DNA of 64,000 bases from Pseudomonas nitroreducens NBRC 12694 (GTDB taxonomy: Bacteria; Pseudomonadota; Gammaproteobacteria; Pseudomonadales; Pseudomonadaceae): positions 21,116 through 85,115 of the forward strand of contig NZ_BDAI01000017.1 in the NCBI RefSeq assembly GCF_002091755.1, read 5' to 3'. Within the stretch, counting starts at the first letter, position 1. Each line of letters starts with the position of its first letter. The position numbers and the translations under genes are program-made. The notes beneath the pieces are model-generated. The model was given only the letters and a program-made list of their open reading frames with translations, was not told the origin of the DNA and did no database searches. Below are positions 51,105-60,291 of the stretch, piece after piece.

Positions 51105-52904
51105 ATGATTACGGCACGTCATTGGCCACTCCGATTGATCAGTTGCTGTTGCGTGCTGATTCTTTTGCTTTGGCCCTTACAGTACTTCGCCGATCGCTAC
51201 TACAGCGAGCAACTGGCCGAGCAGAACCAGCAGACCCTCGACCTCTACGTAGCCAACCTGCTGGGTACCCTGCGCCGCTACGAGGACCTGCCACCGATCC
51301 TTGGTGAATTGCCAACGCTGCGCGCAGCGCTGCAAATGCCCGACAGCCTAGTCGCACAGAGCGCCGCCAACCTCGAACTGCAACGAATCCGCGGGCGTAC
51401 CGGCGCTGACGTCATCTACCTGATCCAGACGGACGGCATGACGCACGCGGCCTCCAACTGGGATCAACCCGACAGCTTCGTCGGCCGTAACTTCGCCTTC
51501 CGTCCTTACTACAAGGAAGCGGCACAAGGACGGCAAGGGCGCTTCTTCGGCTTGGGGACCACGTCCAAGCGTCGCGGCTACTATTTCGCCAGTGATATCC
51601 GCGACGGTGGCAAGCTGCTCGGCGTATTGGTGGTGAAAGTCGACCTCGAACACATGGAACAGCTCTGGGGCAATACTCCGGAACAGCTGCTGGTGATGGA
51701 CTCCAACGGCGTCGTCATCCTATCCTCCAGCAACGCCTGGCGCTTCCGCACCGCAAAGGAGCTGTCACCTGCCAAGCAGCGCGAGATCGCCGAAAACATT
51801 CCCTATCCGGTACTCCACCCAGCTCCGCTGAAGATCGACCAGCGCCGCTGGATCAGTCAGAGCCGTCACTTGCCGGAGACAGGCTGGACGGTGAGCATCT
51901 ATACCCCGCGCACTCAGGTAGACGCGCCGGTGCGCAGTGTCGTTCTGATTGGTGCGGCCACCTTGGTCGCGTTGCTTCTACTGCTGTCACTGCTGACTAT
52001 CAGCCGCCGCCATTACCTCGAACGCATCGCCCTGGAAGCCCAGGCCAAGCACGAATTGGAGCTGCGTGTGCAGGAGCGCACCCAGGAACTGGAGGGCGCC
52101 AATACGCGACTGCAGGAGGAAGTTAGCAATCGCGAACAGGCACAACGCGAGCTGATGCACGCCCAGGATGAAGTGGTCCAGGCCGGCAAGCTCACCGCCC
52201 TGGGTACGATGTCCGCCAGTATCAGTCACGAACTCAATCAGCCATTGGCGGCCATCCGCAGCTATGCAGACAACGCCCGCGTCCTGCTCGACCACGAGCG
52301 CTACAGCGATGCACGTGGCAACCTCGAACAGATCGGCGAACTGACCGGACGTATGGCCTCAATCATCGGCCATCTCAAGGCCTATGCCCGCGGTGCTCGG
52401 CGGGCGCCAGAAAACGTGGCATTGCAGCCGGCGATCAATGACGCCCTGGCACTGCTCGCCCAACGCCGCCAAGCCATGAACGTGGAGCTGTTGCGCGACC
52501 TCCCCGACGCCGCGATCTGGGTCCAGGCCGGCGAAACACGACTTAGGCAGATTCTCTCCAATCTGGTCTCCAACGCGCTCGACGCCTTGGCCGAGAAGGG
52601 CCTGCCCAGGCGCGTCTGGCTGACTACAGAGCAGACGCCCGAGAGCATCATCCTTTCGCTGCGCGATAACGGCCCCGGTTTCTCCGAGGAAGCCCTGGCC
52701 CACGCCCGCGAGCCTTTCTTCACCACCAAGACCAGCGCGAAGGGCCTGGGTCTAGGCTTGGCCATCTGCGACACCCTGTTACGGACTTTGGGCGGGCATC
52801 TTGAATTGGGCAATCACCCCGAGGGCGGCGCTCTCGTACAATTGCACCTGTTGCCGGGCACACCCGGCGTGACCCTGACGCCGCAAGAGGAAACCCGCGC
52901 ATGA
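51105..52904 (+). CDS. dctB: Sensor histidine kinase DctB (C4-dicarboxylate type)
   Basis: Membrane sensor of 599 aa: helix 1 ISCCCVLILLLWPLQYFA, periplasmic dCache sensor at about 30-275 (LDLYVANLLGTLRRYEDLP, GRNFAFRPYYKEAAQGRQG, YYFASDIRDGGKLLGVLVVK in parts), helix 2 at about 277-300, coiled coil, H-box SHELNQPLAAIRSYADNA (His375), N-box LSNLVSNALDAL, G-boxes DNGPGFS and GLGLGLAI. Start ATG 51105 has only a weak ribosome site; a TTG at 51045 is possible. Overlaps dctD by four bases. In PAO1 the pair controls the dctPQM transporter, which is not present here. Confidence 0.9.
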   Translation: MITARHWPLRLISCCCVLILLLWPLQYFADRYYSEQLAEQNQQTLDLYVANLLGTLRRYEDLPPILGELPTLRAALQMPDSLVAQSAANLELQRIRGRTGADVIYLIQTDGMTHAASNWDQPDSFVGRNFAFRPYYKEAAQGRQGRFFGLGTTSKRRGYYFASDIRDGGKLLGVLVVKVDLEHMEQLWGNTPEQLLVMDSNGVVILSSSNAWRFRTAKELSPAKQREIAENIPYPVLHPAPLKIDQRRWISQSRHLPETGWTVSIYTPRTQVDAPVRSVVLIGAATLVALLLLLSLLTISRRHYLERIALEAQAKHELELRVQERTQELEGANTRLQEEVSNREQAQRELMHAQDEVVQAGKLTALGTMSASISHELNQPLAAIRSYADNARVLLDHERYSDARGNLEQIGELTGRMASIIGHLKAYARGARRAPENVALQPAINDALALLAQRRQAMNVELLRDLPDAAIWVQAGETRLRQILSNLVSNALDALAEKGLPRRVWLTTEQTPESIILSLRDNGPGFSEEALAHAREPFFTTKTSAKGLGLGLAICDTLLRTLGGHLELGNHPEGGALVQLHLLPGTPGVTLTPQEETRA

Positions 52905-54286
52905 GTTCGGCCGAGCCGTTCGACATCTCCATCCAGGTGCTACTCGTCGATGACGACCCACATCTCCGCCAGGCTCTCTGTCAGACCCTCGACCTCGCAG
53001 GCTTCAAGGCAATCGCGCTGGGGGATGCGCGGCAAATCGATCCCCAGCAGGCGCGCGATTGGCCGGGAGTGATCGTCAGCGACATTCGCATGCCCGGCAT
53101 CGATGGCCTGCAACTGTTGGAACAACTGCATGAGCAGGATTCCGAGTTGCCGGTAATCCTCATTACCGGCCATGGTGATGTTCCCCTCGCCGTAAAGGCC
53201 ATGCGTTCGGGGGCCTACGACTTCCTCGAAAAACCCTTCCCCAGCGATGCGCTGCTGGACAGCGTGCGCCGTGCGCTGGACGTTCGCCGACTGGTCCTCG
53301 AGAACCGCAGCCTGCGCCTGGCCCTGACCGAGCAGAAAGAAGTGCGCGGCCGGCTGGTCGGCCAATCTCCGCCGATGCAACGCCTGCAGCAGCAGGTCGC
53401 CTCGCTCGCAGCCATTCAGGCCGATGTTCTGGTACTGGGAGAAACCGGTTCGGGCAAGGAAGTGGTCGCCCGCGCCCTGCACGACCTATCGAGCCGCCGC
53501 AATGGCCCTTTCGTCGCCATCAACGCCGGCGCGCTGGCCGAGTCGGTGGTGGAAAGCGAGCTGTTCGGCCACGAGCAGGGCGCCTTCACCGGTGCGCAGA
53601 AGCGCCGCATCGGCAAGTTCGAGTTCGCCAACGGTGGCACTCTGTTCCTCGACGAGATCGAGAGCATGAGCCTGGACGTGCAGGTGAAGCTGTTGCGCCT
53701 GTTGCAGGAACGTACCGTCGAGCGCCTGGGTTCCAATCAACTCATCCCGCTGGATATCCGCATCATCGCGGCGACCAAGGAGGACCTGCGCCTGGCATCC
53801 GATGAAGGCCGCTTCCGCGCCGACCTGTATTACCGCCTTAACGTCGCCAGCCTACGTATCCCGCCTCTGCGTGAGCGCGGCGATGACATCCTGCTGCTGT
53901 TCCAGCACTTCACCGAACGCGGAGCGCAACGCCATGGCCTGAGCATTCGCCCGCTGGACTCGGCCCAGCGCGCGCAACTGCTGGCTCACGGCTGGCCGGG
54001 CAACGTCCGCGAGTTACAGAACGCTGCGGAGCGCTATGCGCTGGGCCTCGATCTAGGCCTGGATGAAAGCCAAGGCCGGGCCATAGCCGTGGCGCCCGAC
54101 GCGGGACTGAACGAGCAGGTGGAATCTTTCGAGCGTTCGCTGATCGCCGCCGAGATGGGCCGGTCACACGCCTCGCTGCGCAGTCTTGCCGAAGCCCTGC
54201 GAGTACCGCGCAAGACCCTGTACGACAAGCTGCGCAAGCACGGTCTGCTGTTCAACCAGTCGGAAGACTCCGCCGGGGAAAGCTGA
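52901..54286 (+). CDS. dctD: Sigma-54-dependent response regulator DctD
   Basis: Activator of 461 aa: receiver with Asp61 (IVSDIRMPGIDGL), AAA+ domain with Walker A GETGSGKE, GAFTGA loop (EQGAFTGAQKRR), Walker B GGTLFLDEIES, and a C-terminal Fis-like helix-turn-helix (SLAEALRVPRKTLYDKLRKHG). Normally switches on C4-dicarboxylate uptake under sigma-54; with dctPQM absent from its usual place it must act on targets elsewhere. No RpoN promoter with correct spacing was found just downstream. Confidence 0.92.
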   Translation: MSSAEPFDISIQVLLVDDDPHLRQALCQTLDLAGFKAIALGDARQIDPQQARDWPGVIVSDIRMPGIDGLQLLEQLHEQDSELPVILITGHGDVPLAVKAMRSGAYDFLEKPFPSDALLDSVRRALDVRRLVLENRSLRLALTEQKEVRGRLVGQSPPMQRLQQQVASLAAIQADVLVLGETGSGKEVVARALHDLSSRRNGPFVAINAGALAESVVESELFGHEQGAFTGAQKRRIGKFEFANGGTLFLDEIESMSLDVQVKLLRLLQERTVERLGSNQLIPLDIRIIAATKEDLRLASDEGRFRADLYYRLNVASLRIPPLRERGDDILLLFQHFTERGAQRHGLSIRPLDSAQRAQLLAHGWPGNVRELQNAAERYALGLDLGLDESQGRAIAVAPDAGLNEQVESFERSLIAAEMGRSHASLRSLAEALRVPRKTLYDKLRKHGLLFNQSEDSAGES

Positions 54287-54307
54287 ACCCGCTATTGCGG
54301 TCACAGC

Positions 54308-54343
54308 TGTTTCTCCTGAGAAACACCAGTTAGTACCACTAAC
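54308..54343. other. Two adjacent perfect inverted repeats after dctD
   Basis: TGTTTCTC-CT-GAGAAACA (54308-54325) is followed after three bases by GTTAGT-ACC-ACTAAC (54329-54343). Neither is followed by a T-run. They could be a double protein-binding site or a transcript-end structure. Confidence 0.6.
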
Positions 54344-54639
54344 ATCTCGATAGAAATGTAAATCCATGCGTGCATAATGGACGCTTGAATGGCTATCCAG
54401 TGACATGAATGGCATTTCGCTCTGAAGCCTGATGGCAATCAGCCTTTTGCTGTTCAGTACTTTCAGCAAGCAAACCAAGGCCAAGTCGAGCGCCCCGATA
54501 GTCTATGTCCGCCCTGCCCAACGGGCGGGGCGCACCCACGGGGAGTGGCCGCACTTTGGCGGTTCAAATTGCAGCGACCGACCACCGAACAAGACAAGAC
54601 AAGACATCGCAAACGCTAGATTGCATGGAGATGATAGTA
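54344..54639. other. Gap before the PhyH gene
   Basis: No gene recognised. Includes a short GC-rich piece (about 54505-54560), an N11-spaced sigma-54 look-alike (about 54555-54574) and three copies of ACAAG (54589-54603) just upstream of the dioxygenase gene. Confidence 0.5.
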
Positions 54640-55554
54640 ATGAATTCCAGCTGGTACTCAGGGTACGGTGAGGAGAAGTTCGTCCTTGACGGCATAAGCT
54701 CCATTATTCAGAACGGATATTGTGTAATCCCCGGAAGCGTGTGCGAAGAGCTCGTCGATGCGGCCACCAACGCCTACGAGCGACTCAAGCAAAGCGAGAT
54801 CGTGCCAAAGACTTCACAGCTCACCGAAGGTGAAGACTATGTCGACGGAAAGTTCCGGCGGATGGTGAACATGCACCTTCGGCTCCCCGAGTTCTCAGAC
54901 CTTTTCAGTAGCAACAAAGCGCTCTCCGTGGTCGACCGCTTATTTGACGAGCCTGCTACTCTTTATACCTCCCTATTTTTCGAGATCGGATCCGCACAGA
55001 ACTGCCACCGGGATACGCCCTATTTTTGGACCAATCCTGGCTACTCCTACTTTGGAGTTTGGCTTGCACTGGAGGACGTTAACGAAGATAACGGCGCCCT
55101 AGTCGTCATCCCTGGATCTCATAAGGTAATGGACGATCCGAAATTCCTGGAGGAAGTCGGCAAGATTGACTGCGATGCCGATGGAGTTCCAAAGGCCCAC
55201 AGCCCAATGCTCTGGAACACCTATCAGTCAGCCGTGCATAAACGCTGCATGGAGCTTGGCCTCAAGGAAACTCCGATCTCAGTGAAGAAGGGCGACACAA
55301 TCATCTGGCATCCGCAACTCATGCACGGTGGTTACAAGATTGCCAACACAACGCGCAGTCGTAAGAGCTTCGTCATGCACGTCACCCCGAAACACATGAA
55401 CGTATTTGTCCAAGATAAGTTCTTCAGCCCCAGCACCTACGCTCAGCTTCCGCCGAAAAATCCCGAGTTGTCCTATATAACCAACCGGAATGGGCGCGAA
55501 GTAAGGAATGACGGCCTTTGGGCCATTTGCCAGAAGATCTACCTGCCGGCCTGA
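54640..55554 (+). CDS. Phytanoyl-CoA dioxygenase (PhyH) family Fe(II)/2-oxoglutarate enzyme
   Basis: Protein of 304 aa with a double-stranded beta-helix. The iron site is readable: NCHRDTPYFW (His and Asp of HxD), LMHGGYK (distal His) and TRSRKSFVMHV (2-oxoglutarate-binding Arg/Ser). Supporting motifs are WLALEDVNEDNGALVVIPGSH. Bacterial members hydroxylate varied small molecules; substrate unknown. I choose ATG 54640, with GGAG 9 bases upstream; ATGs at 54625 and 54631 are possible. It is more AT-rich than the flanking dct and arc genes and stands where dctPQM would be expected, suggesting replacement by transfer. Confidence 0.85.
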   Translation: MNSSWYSGYGEEKFVLDGISSIIQNGYCVIPGSVCEELVDAATNAYERLKQSEIVPKTSQLTEGEDYVDGKFRRMVNMHLRLPEFSDLFSSNKALSVVDRLFDEPATLYTSLFFEIGSAQNCHRDTPYFWTNPGYSYFGVWLALEDVNEDNGALVVIPGSHKVMDDPKFLEEVGKIDCDADGVPKAHSPMLWNTYQSAVHKRCMELGLKETPISVKKGDTIIWHPQLMHGGYKIANTTRSRKSFVMHVTPKHMNVFVQDKFFSPSTYAQLPPKNPELSYITNRNGREVRNDGLWAICQKIYLPA

Positions 55555-56260
55555 TATCACGACCCGCCTGTACCTTCCCCACGAACTGAATCGCCTGGTT
55601 TCAAGACGGGCGATTCACTCGCGCAATCCAATCTTGCTTGTCCGCTGCGGCACCGGCACACGCCAGTTGAACACCAACTTCAAAAGGTGCCCACGCCTTC
55701 ATTCAACCCGATGCTTACTCAGATGGCGGAAATTCCGCCGATGACAGCGACATCTGAGCAGAAATCCGCCGATGGCTTCGACTGCGACCAAGGGCGAACA
55801 GCGCCACAGAGCACTCTGACGTAGTCTTCAGCCCTGGCACACACCTTGCTATGCGACATGGGTGCGATTGCCTTGTGCATCACATCTCGCGACGTGTTAG
55901 TCACGTTGCGCCCGCCGTGCCACGAACACGGCGGTGTCCTTCGGGCTTCTTGCCATCTCGCACTTTCAATTCCACAGGTGCATCGCCGGGTGCAGTGATC
56001 CTGCCCCGGCCAATTCCCTCCTACCGCATCATCGCTCAGGATTTTCCTACACAACGATCCTCAGCCTGCTCGTAGCTGAGAATCAAGCGCCACCGCGCCT
56101 CCTGCGTGGATTTGCATATTCATCTGCCATTCCGCGGTCATGAAACCGCGCTCAAATCTTCACGAAATCCCCTCTAAATCGGGCGCTAATGCAAAACCTC
56201 TCCTATGGTTTATCCGGGGTGGGCAGAGCAGGAAGTACTGCCCAATACATTGGATAGCAA
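55555..56260. other. Roughly 0.7-kb region without a recognisable gene
   Basis: Only short frames with no recognisable motifs, on both strands; composition is mixed. It may be decayed DNA left by loss of dctPQM or by insertion of the PhyH gene. I could not identify any dct remnant by eye. Confidence 0.55.
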
Positions 56261-56264
56261 GCTA

Positions 56265-56308
56265 TTGACCTGAGTCAGGGGTACCCCCCAGGGACAGGCG
56301 CCTAATAG
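56265..56308 (+). promoter_or_regulatory. ANR/FNR box and promoter of arcDABC
   Basis: TTGACCTGAGTCAG (56265-56278) matches the ANR box TTGAT/C-N4-A/GTCAA at all but the last position, like the known P. aeruginosa arc box. A -10 sequence TAATAG (56303-56308) would start RNA near 56313, putting the box centre at about -41.5, the classic FNR class II position. Confidence 0.85.
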
Positions 56309-56343
56309 CACCACTCTCCAACTTCCTATAGGGAGATTCTTAA

Positions 56344-57795
56344 ATGTCGCAAGAAAGCAGCCAAAAACTACGACTCGGCGCGCTGACAGCCCTGGTCGTA
56401 GGATCCATGATCGGGGGGGGCATTTTCTCCCTTCCGCAAAACATGGCCGCCAGCGCAGACGTCGGCGCCATTCTCATCGGTTGGGCTATCACCGCGGTCG
56501 GCATGCTGACCCTGGCATTCGTCTTCCAGACCCTGGCCAACCGCAAACCCCAGCTCGACGGTGGTGTTTACGCCTACGCCAAGGCCGGTTTCGGTGACTA
56601 CATGGGCTTCTCCTCGGCCTGGGGTTACTGGATCAGCGCCTGGCTGGGCAACGTCGGTTACTTCCTCCTGCTGTTCAGCACCCTGGGCTACTTCTTCCCG
56701 ATCTTCGGCAAGGGCGACACGGTCGCGGCGATCGTCTGCGCGTCGATCCTCTTGTGGGCCCTGCACTTCCTGGTGCTGCGCGGGATCAAGGAAGCGGCGT
56801 TCATCAACACCATCACCACGGTGGCGAAGATCGTCCCGCTGTTCCTGTTCATCCTGATCTGCCTGTTCGCCTTCAAGCTGGACATCTTCACCGCGGACAT
56901 CTGGGGCAAGAGCAATCCCGACCTGGGCAGCGTGATGAACCAGGTGCGCAACATGATGCTGGTCACCGTCTGGGTGTTCATCGGCATCGAAGGCGCGAGC
57001 ATCTTCTCCTCCCGTGCGGAAAAACGCTCGGACGTCGGTAAAGCTACCGTGATCGGCTTCATCACCGTCCTGCTGCTGCTGGTACTGGTGAACGTGCTGT
57101 CCATGGGCGTGATGACCCAGCCGGAACTGGCCAAGCTGCAGAACCCGTCGATGGCGCTGGTGCTGGAGCATGTGGTCGGCCACTGGGGCGCTGTCCTGAT
57201 CAGCGTCGGTCTGCTGATCTCCCTGCTGGGTGCCCTGCTCTCCTGGGTACTGCTGTGCGCCGAGATCATGTTCGCCGCCGCCAAGGACCACACCATGCCG
57301 GAGTTCCTCCGCAAGGAGAACGCCAACCAGGTGCCGGCCAACGCCCTCTGGCTGACCAATATCTGCGTGCAGGTCTTCCTGGTCATCGTGTTCTTCACCT
57401 CCGGCGGTGCCGACGGCGAAATGGATCCGTACACCAAGATGCTGCTGCTGGCGACCTCGATGATCCTCATCCCGTACTTCTGGTCCGCCGCCTATGGCCT
57501 GCTGCTGGCGGTCAAGGGCGAGACCTACGAGACCGACTCGGCCGACCGCACCAAGGACCTGATCATCGCCGGTATCTCGGTCATCTACGCCATCTGGCTG
57601 ATCTACGCCGGTGGCCTGAAGTACCTGCTGCTGTCGGCGCTGCTGTATGCGCCGGGGGTAATCCTCTTCGCAAAGGCGAAACGTGAAGTGGGCCAACCCA
57701 TCTTCACCAATATCGAGAAGCTGATCTTCGCTGGCGTTGTCATCGGCGCCCTGATCGCGGCGTACGGCCTCTACGACGGCTTCCTCACTCTGTAA
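56344..57795 (+). CDS. arcD: Arginine/ornithine antiporter ArcD
   Basis: Inner-membrane APC-superfamily exchanger of 483 aa with about 12-13 helices; swaps external arginine for ornithine in the arginine deiminase pathway at no energy cost. Motifs: GSMIGGGIFSLPQNMAA (substrate loop), DGGVYAYAKAGFGDYMGF in parts, FIGIEGASIFSSRAEKRSDVGK in parts. Ribosome site GGGAG at 56330-56335. First gene of arcDABC, driven by ANR in low oxygen. Confidence 0.97.
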   Translation: MSQESSQKLRLGALTALVVGSMIGGGIFSLPQNMAASADVGAILIGWAITAVGMLTLAFVFQTLANRKPQLDGGVYAYAKAGFGDYMGFSSAWGYWISAWLGNVGYFLLLFSTLGYFFPIFGKGDTVAAIVCASILLWALHFLVLRGIKEAAFINTITTVAKIVPLFLFILICLFAFKLDIFTADIWGKSNPDLGSVMNQVRNMMLVTVWVFIGIEGASIFSSRAEKRSDVGKATVIGFITVLLLLVLVNVLSMGVMTQPELAKLQNPSMALVLEHVVGHWGAVLISVGLLISLLGALLSWVLLCAEIMFAAAKDHTMPEFLRKENANQVPANALWLTNICVQVFLVIVFFTSGGADGEMDPYTKMLLLATSMILIPYFWSAAYGLLLAVKGETYETDSADRTKDLIIAGISVIYAIWLIYAGGLKYLLLSALLYAPGVILFAKAKREVGQPIFTNIEKLIFAGVVIGALIAAYGLYDGFLTL

Positions 57796-57811
57796 CTCCT
57801 GGAGACATCTC

Positions 57812-59068
57812 ATGAGCACGGAAAAAACCAAACTTGGCGTCCATTCTGAAGCTGGCAAACTACGCAAAGTGATGGTCTGCTCGCCCGGACTCGCCCACCA
57901 ACGCCTGACCCCGAGCAACTGCGACGAGTTGCTGTTCGACGACGTTATCTGGGTGAACCAGGCGAAGCGTGACCACTTCGATTTCGTCACCAAGATGCGC
58001 GAGCGTGGCATCGACGTCCTCGAAATGCACAACCTGCTGACCGAGACCGTCCAGAACCCCGAAGCCCTCAAGTGGATCCTCGATCGCAAGATCACCAATG
58101 ACAGCGTCGGCGTGGGCCTGACCCAGGAACTGCGCGGCTGGCTGGAAAGCCTGGAACCTCGCAAACTGGCGGAATTCCTCATCGGCGGCGTGGCCGCTGA
58201 CGACATCCCCGAAAGCGAAGGCGCCAAGGCGCTGAAGATGTACCGTGACTACCTCGGTCATTCCAGCTTCCTGCTGCCGCCGCTGCCCAACACCCAGTTC
58301 ACCCGTGACACCACCTGCTGGATTTACGGCGGTGTGACCCTGAACCCGATGTACTGGCCGGCGCGACGTCAGGAAACCCTGCTGACCACCGCGATCTACA
58401 AGTTCCACCCGGAATTCGTCAACGCCGACTTCGAAGTCTGGTACGGCGACCCGGACAAGGATCACGGCATGTCCACCCTCGAAGGTGGTGACGTCATGCC
58501 CATCGGCAACGGCGTCGTACTGATCGGTATGGGTGAGCGCTCCTCCCGCCAGGCCATCGGCCAGGTCGCCCAGGCACTGTTCGCCAAAGGCGCAGCGGAG
58601 AAAGTCATCGTTGCCGGCCTGCCCAAGTCCCGCGCCGCGATGCACCTGGACACCGTCTTCACTTTCTGCGACCGCGACCTGGTCACCGTCTTCCCGGAAG
58701 TGGTGAAAGAGATCGTCGCCTTCACCCTGCGCCCGGACGAGAAGAGCCCCTACGGCATCAACGTCCAGCGCGAAGACAAGGACTTCATGACCGTCGTCGC
58801 CGAATCGCTGGGCCTGAAGAAACTGCGCGTGGTCGAAACCGGCGGCAACAGCTTCGCCGCCGAGCGCGAGCAGTGGGACGACGGCAACAACGTGGTCTGC
58901 CTGGAGCCGGGCGTGGTGGTCGGTTATGACCGCAACACCTACACCAACACCCTGCTGCGCAAGGCCGGTGTGGAAGTCATCACCATCAGCGCCGGCGAAC
59001 TGGGCCGTGGCCGTGGCGGCGGTCACTGCATGACCTGCCCGATCATCCGCGACCCGATCGACTATTGA
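57812..59068 (+). CDS. arcA: Arginine deiminase
   Basis: Hydrolyses arginine to citrulline and ammonia, the first catabolic step of the pathway. Cytoplasmic, 418 aa, exactly the P. aeruginosa length. Catalytic Cys406 is in GGGHCMTCPI; other active-site motifs are FTRDTTCWIYGGV and LEGGDVMPIGNGVVLIGMGERSS in parts. 16 bases after arcD with GGAG upstream. A stable hairpin follows before arcB. Confidence 0.98.
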   Translation: MSTEKTKLGVHSEAGKLRKVMVCSPGLAHQRLTPSNCDELLFDDVIWVNQAKRDHFDFVTKMRERGIDVLEMHNLLTETVQNPEALKWILDRKITNDSVGVGLTQELRGWLESLEPRKLAEFLIGGVAADDIPESEGAKALKMYRDYLGHSSFLLPPLPNTQFTRDTTCWIYGGVTLNPMYWPARRQETLLTTAIYKFHPEFVNADFEVWYGDPDKDHGMSTLEGGDVMPIGNGVVLIGMGERSSRQAIGQVAQALFAKGAAEKVIVAGLPKSRAAMHLDTVFTFCDRDLVTVFPEVVKEIVAFTLRPDEKSPYGINVQREDKDFMTVVAESLGLKKLRVVETGGNSFAAEREQWDDGNNVVCLEPGVVVGYDRNTYTNTLLRKAGVEVITISAGELGRGRGGGHCMTCPIIRDPIDY

Positions 59069-59123
59069 TCGACGGTACGGACAAGAACGCGACTACAACC
59101 CACAGAGCGCATTGATTTGAAAA

Positions 59124-59147
59124 AGGCGGCCCAAGCCAGGGCCGCCT
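59124..59147 (+). other. Hairpin in the arcA-arcB gap
   Basis: The stem AGGCGGCCC / GGGCCGCCT closes the loop AAGCCA, 55 bases after arcA, with no T-run. Probably an mRNA-processing or stabilising element that sets unequal expression of arcA and arcB. Confidence 0.65.
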
Positions 59148-59209
59148 GCCCCGCCAGCCACGAGCTGTACTGACGAGGCCCAGCTTTCCATCCCACAAGG
59201 AGAACGAAC

Positions 59210-60220
59210 ATGGCTTTCAATATGCACAACCGCAACCTGCTCAGCCTGATGCATCACAGCACTCGCGAGTTGCGCTACCTGCTCGACCTGTCCCGCGACC
59301 TGAAACGCGCCAAGTACACCGGTACCGAGCAACAGCACCTGAAAGGCAACAACATTGCGCTGATCTTCGAGAAGACCTCGACCCGCACCCGCTGCGCCTT
59401 CGAAGTCGCCGCCTATGACCAAGGCGCCAACGTCACCTATATCGACCCGAACTCCTCGCAGATCGGCCACAAGGAGTCCATGAAGGACACCGCCCGCGTA
59501 CTGGGCCGCATGTATGACGCCATCGAATACCGTGGCTTCAAGCAGGAAATCGTCGAAGAGCTCGCCAAATACGCCGGCGTCCCGGTGTTCAATGGCTTGA
59601 CCGACGAATACCACCCAACCCAGATGCTGGCCGACGTGCTGACCATGCGTGAGCACAGCGACAAACCCCTGCACGACATCAGCTACGCCTACCTGGGCGA
59701 CGCCCGCAACAACATGGGTAACTCCCTGCTGCTGATCGGCGCCAAGCTCGGCATGGACGTGCGCATCGCTGCTCCCAAGGAACTCTGGCCGACCGACGAG
59801 CACGTCGCCGCCTGCAAGAAATTCGCCGAAGAAAGCGGTGCCCGCATCACCATCACCGAAGACCCGAAAGTCGCCGTCAAGGGCGTGGACTTCATCCACA
59901 CCGACGTCTGGGTATCGATGGGTGAGCCGGTGGAAGCCTGGGGCGAGCGCATCAACGAACTGCTGCCCTACCAGGTCAACATGGACATGATGAAAGCCGC
60001 TGGCAACCCGCGCGTGAAGTTCATGCACTGCCTGCCAGCCTTCCACAACAGCGAGACCAAGGTCGGCAAGGAAATCGCCGCCAAGTACCCGAACCTGAAG
60101 AACGGTATCGAAGTGACCGAAGACGTCTTCGAATCCCCGTACAACATTGCCTTCGAGCAAGCGGAAAACCGCATGCACACCATCAAGGCAATCCTCGTTT
60201 CGACCCTCGCCGACATGTAA
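59210..60220 (+). CDS. arcB: Ornithine carbamoyltransferase, catabolic
   Basis: Phosphorolysis of citrulline to ornithine and carbamoyl phosphate. The 336 aa carry STRTRCAFEVA (carbamoyl-phosphate loop), DEYHPTQMLADVLTM and FMHCLPAFHN (ornithine/citrulline loop with Cys). Length and a conserved FNMHNRNLLSL opening match the catabolic, dodecameric P. aeruginosa enzyme rather than anabolic ArgF. AAGGAG precedes the ATG. Confidence 0.98.
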   Translation: MAFNMHNRNLLSLMHHSTRELRYLLDLSRDLKRAKYTGTEQQHLKGNNIALIFEKTSTRTRCAFEVAAYDQGANVTYIDPNSSQIGHKESMKDTARVLGRMYDAIEYRGFKQEIVEELAKYAGVPVFNGLTDEYHPTQMLADVLTMREHSDKPLHDISYAYLGDARNNMGNSLLLIGAKLGMDVRIAAPKELWPTDEHVAACKKFAEESGARITITEDPKVAVKGVDFIHTDVWVSMGEPVEAWGERINELLPYQVNMDMMKAAGNPRVKFMHCLPAFHNSETKVGKEIAAKYPNLKNGIEVTEDVFESPYNIAFEQAENRMHTIKAILVSTLADM

Positions 60221-60291
60221 TGCCGGGCCGCCCCGGGCCGCGCCACAAGCGCCGGTCCGGGCGCGTTTCCACTCTTTCGGAGGTACTGAAT

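Noticed and set aside
54555..54574. Sigma-54 promoter upstream of the PhyH gene (TTTGGCGGTTCAAATTGCAG)
   Set aside because: Spacing between GG and GC is 11, not 10; sigma-54 tolerates this very poorly.
54588..54606. Phase-variable simple repeat (ACAAG x3) before the PhyH gene
   Set aside because: Only three copies, outside the coding frame; too short to support a slippage claim.
55719..56054. Minus-strand 111-residue frame in the gap before arcD
   Set aside because: No ribosome site, no recognisable motif, unusual Cys/Arg/Trp-rich composition typical of non-coding frames.
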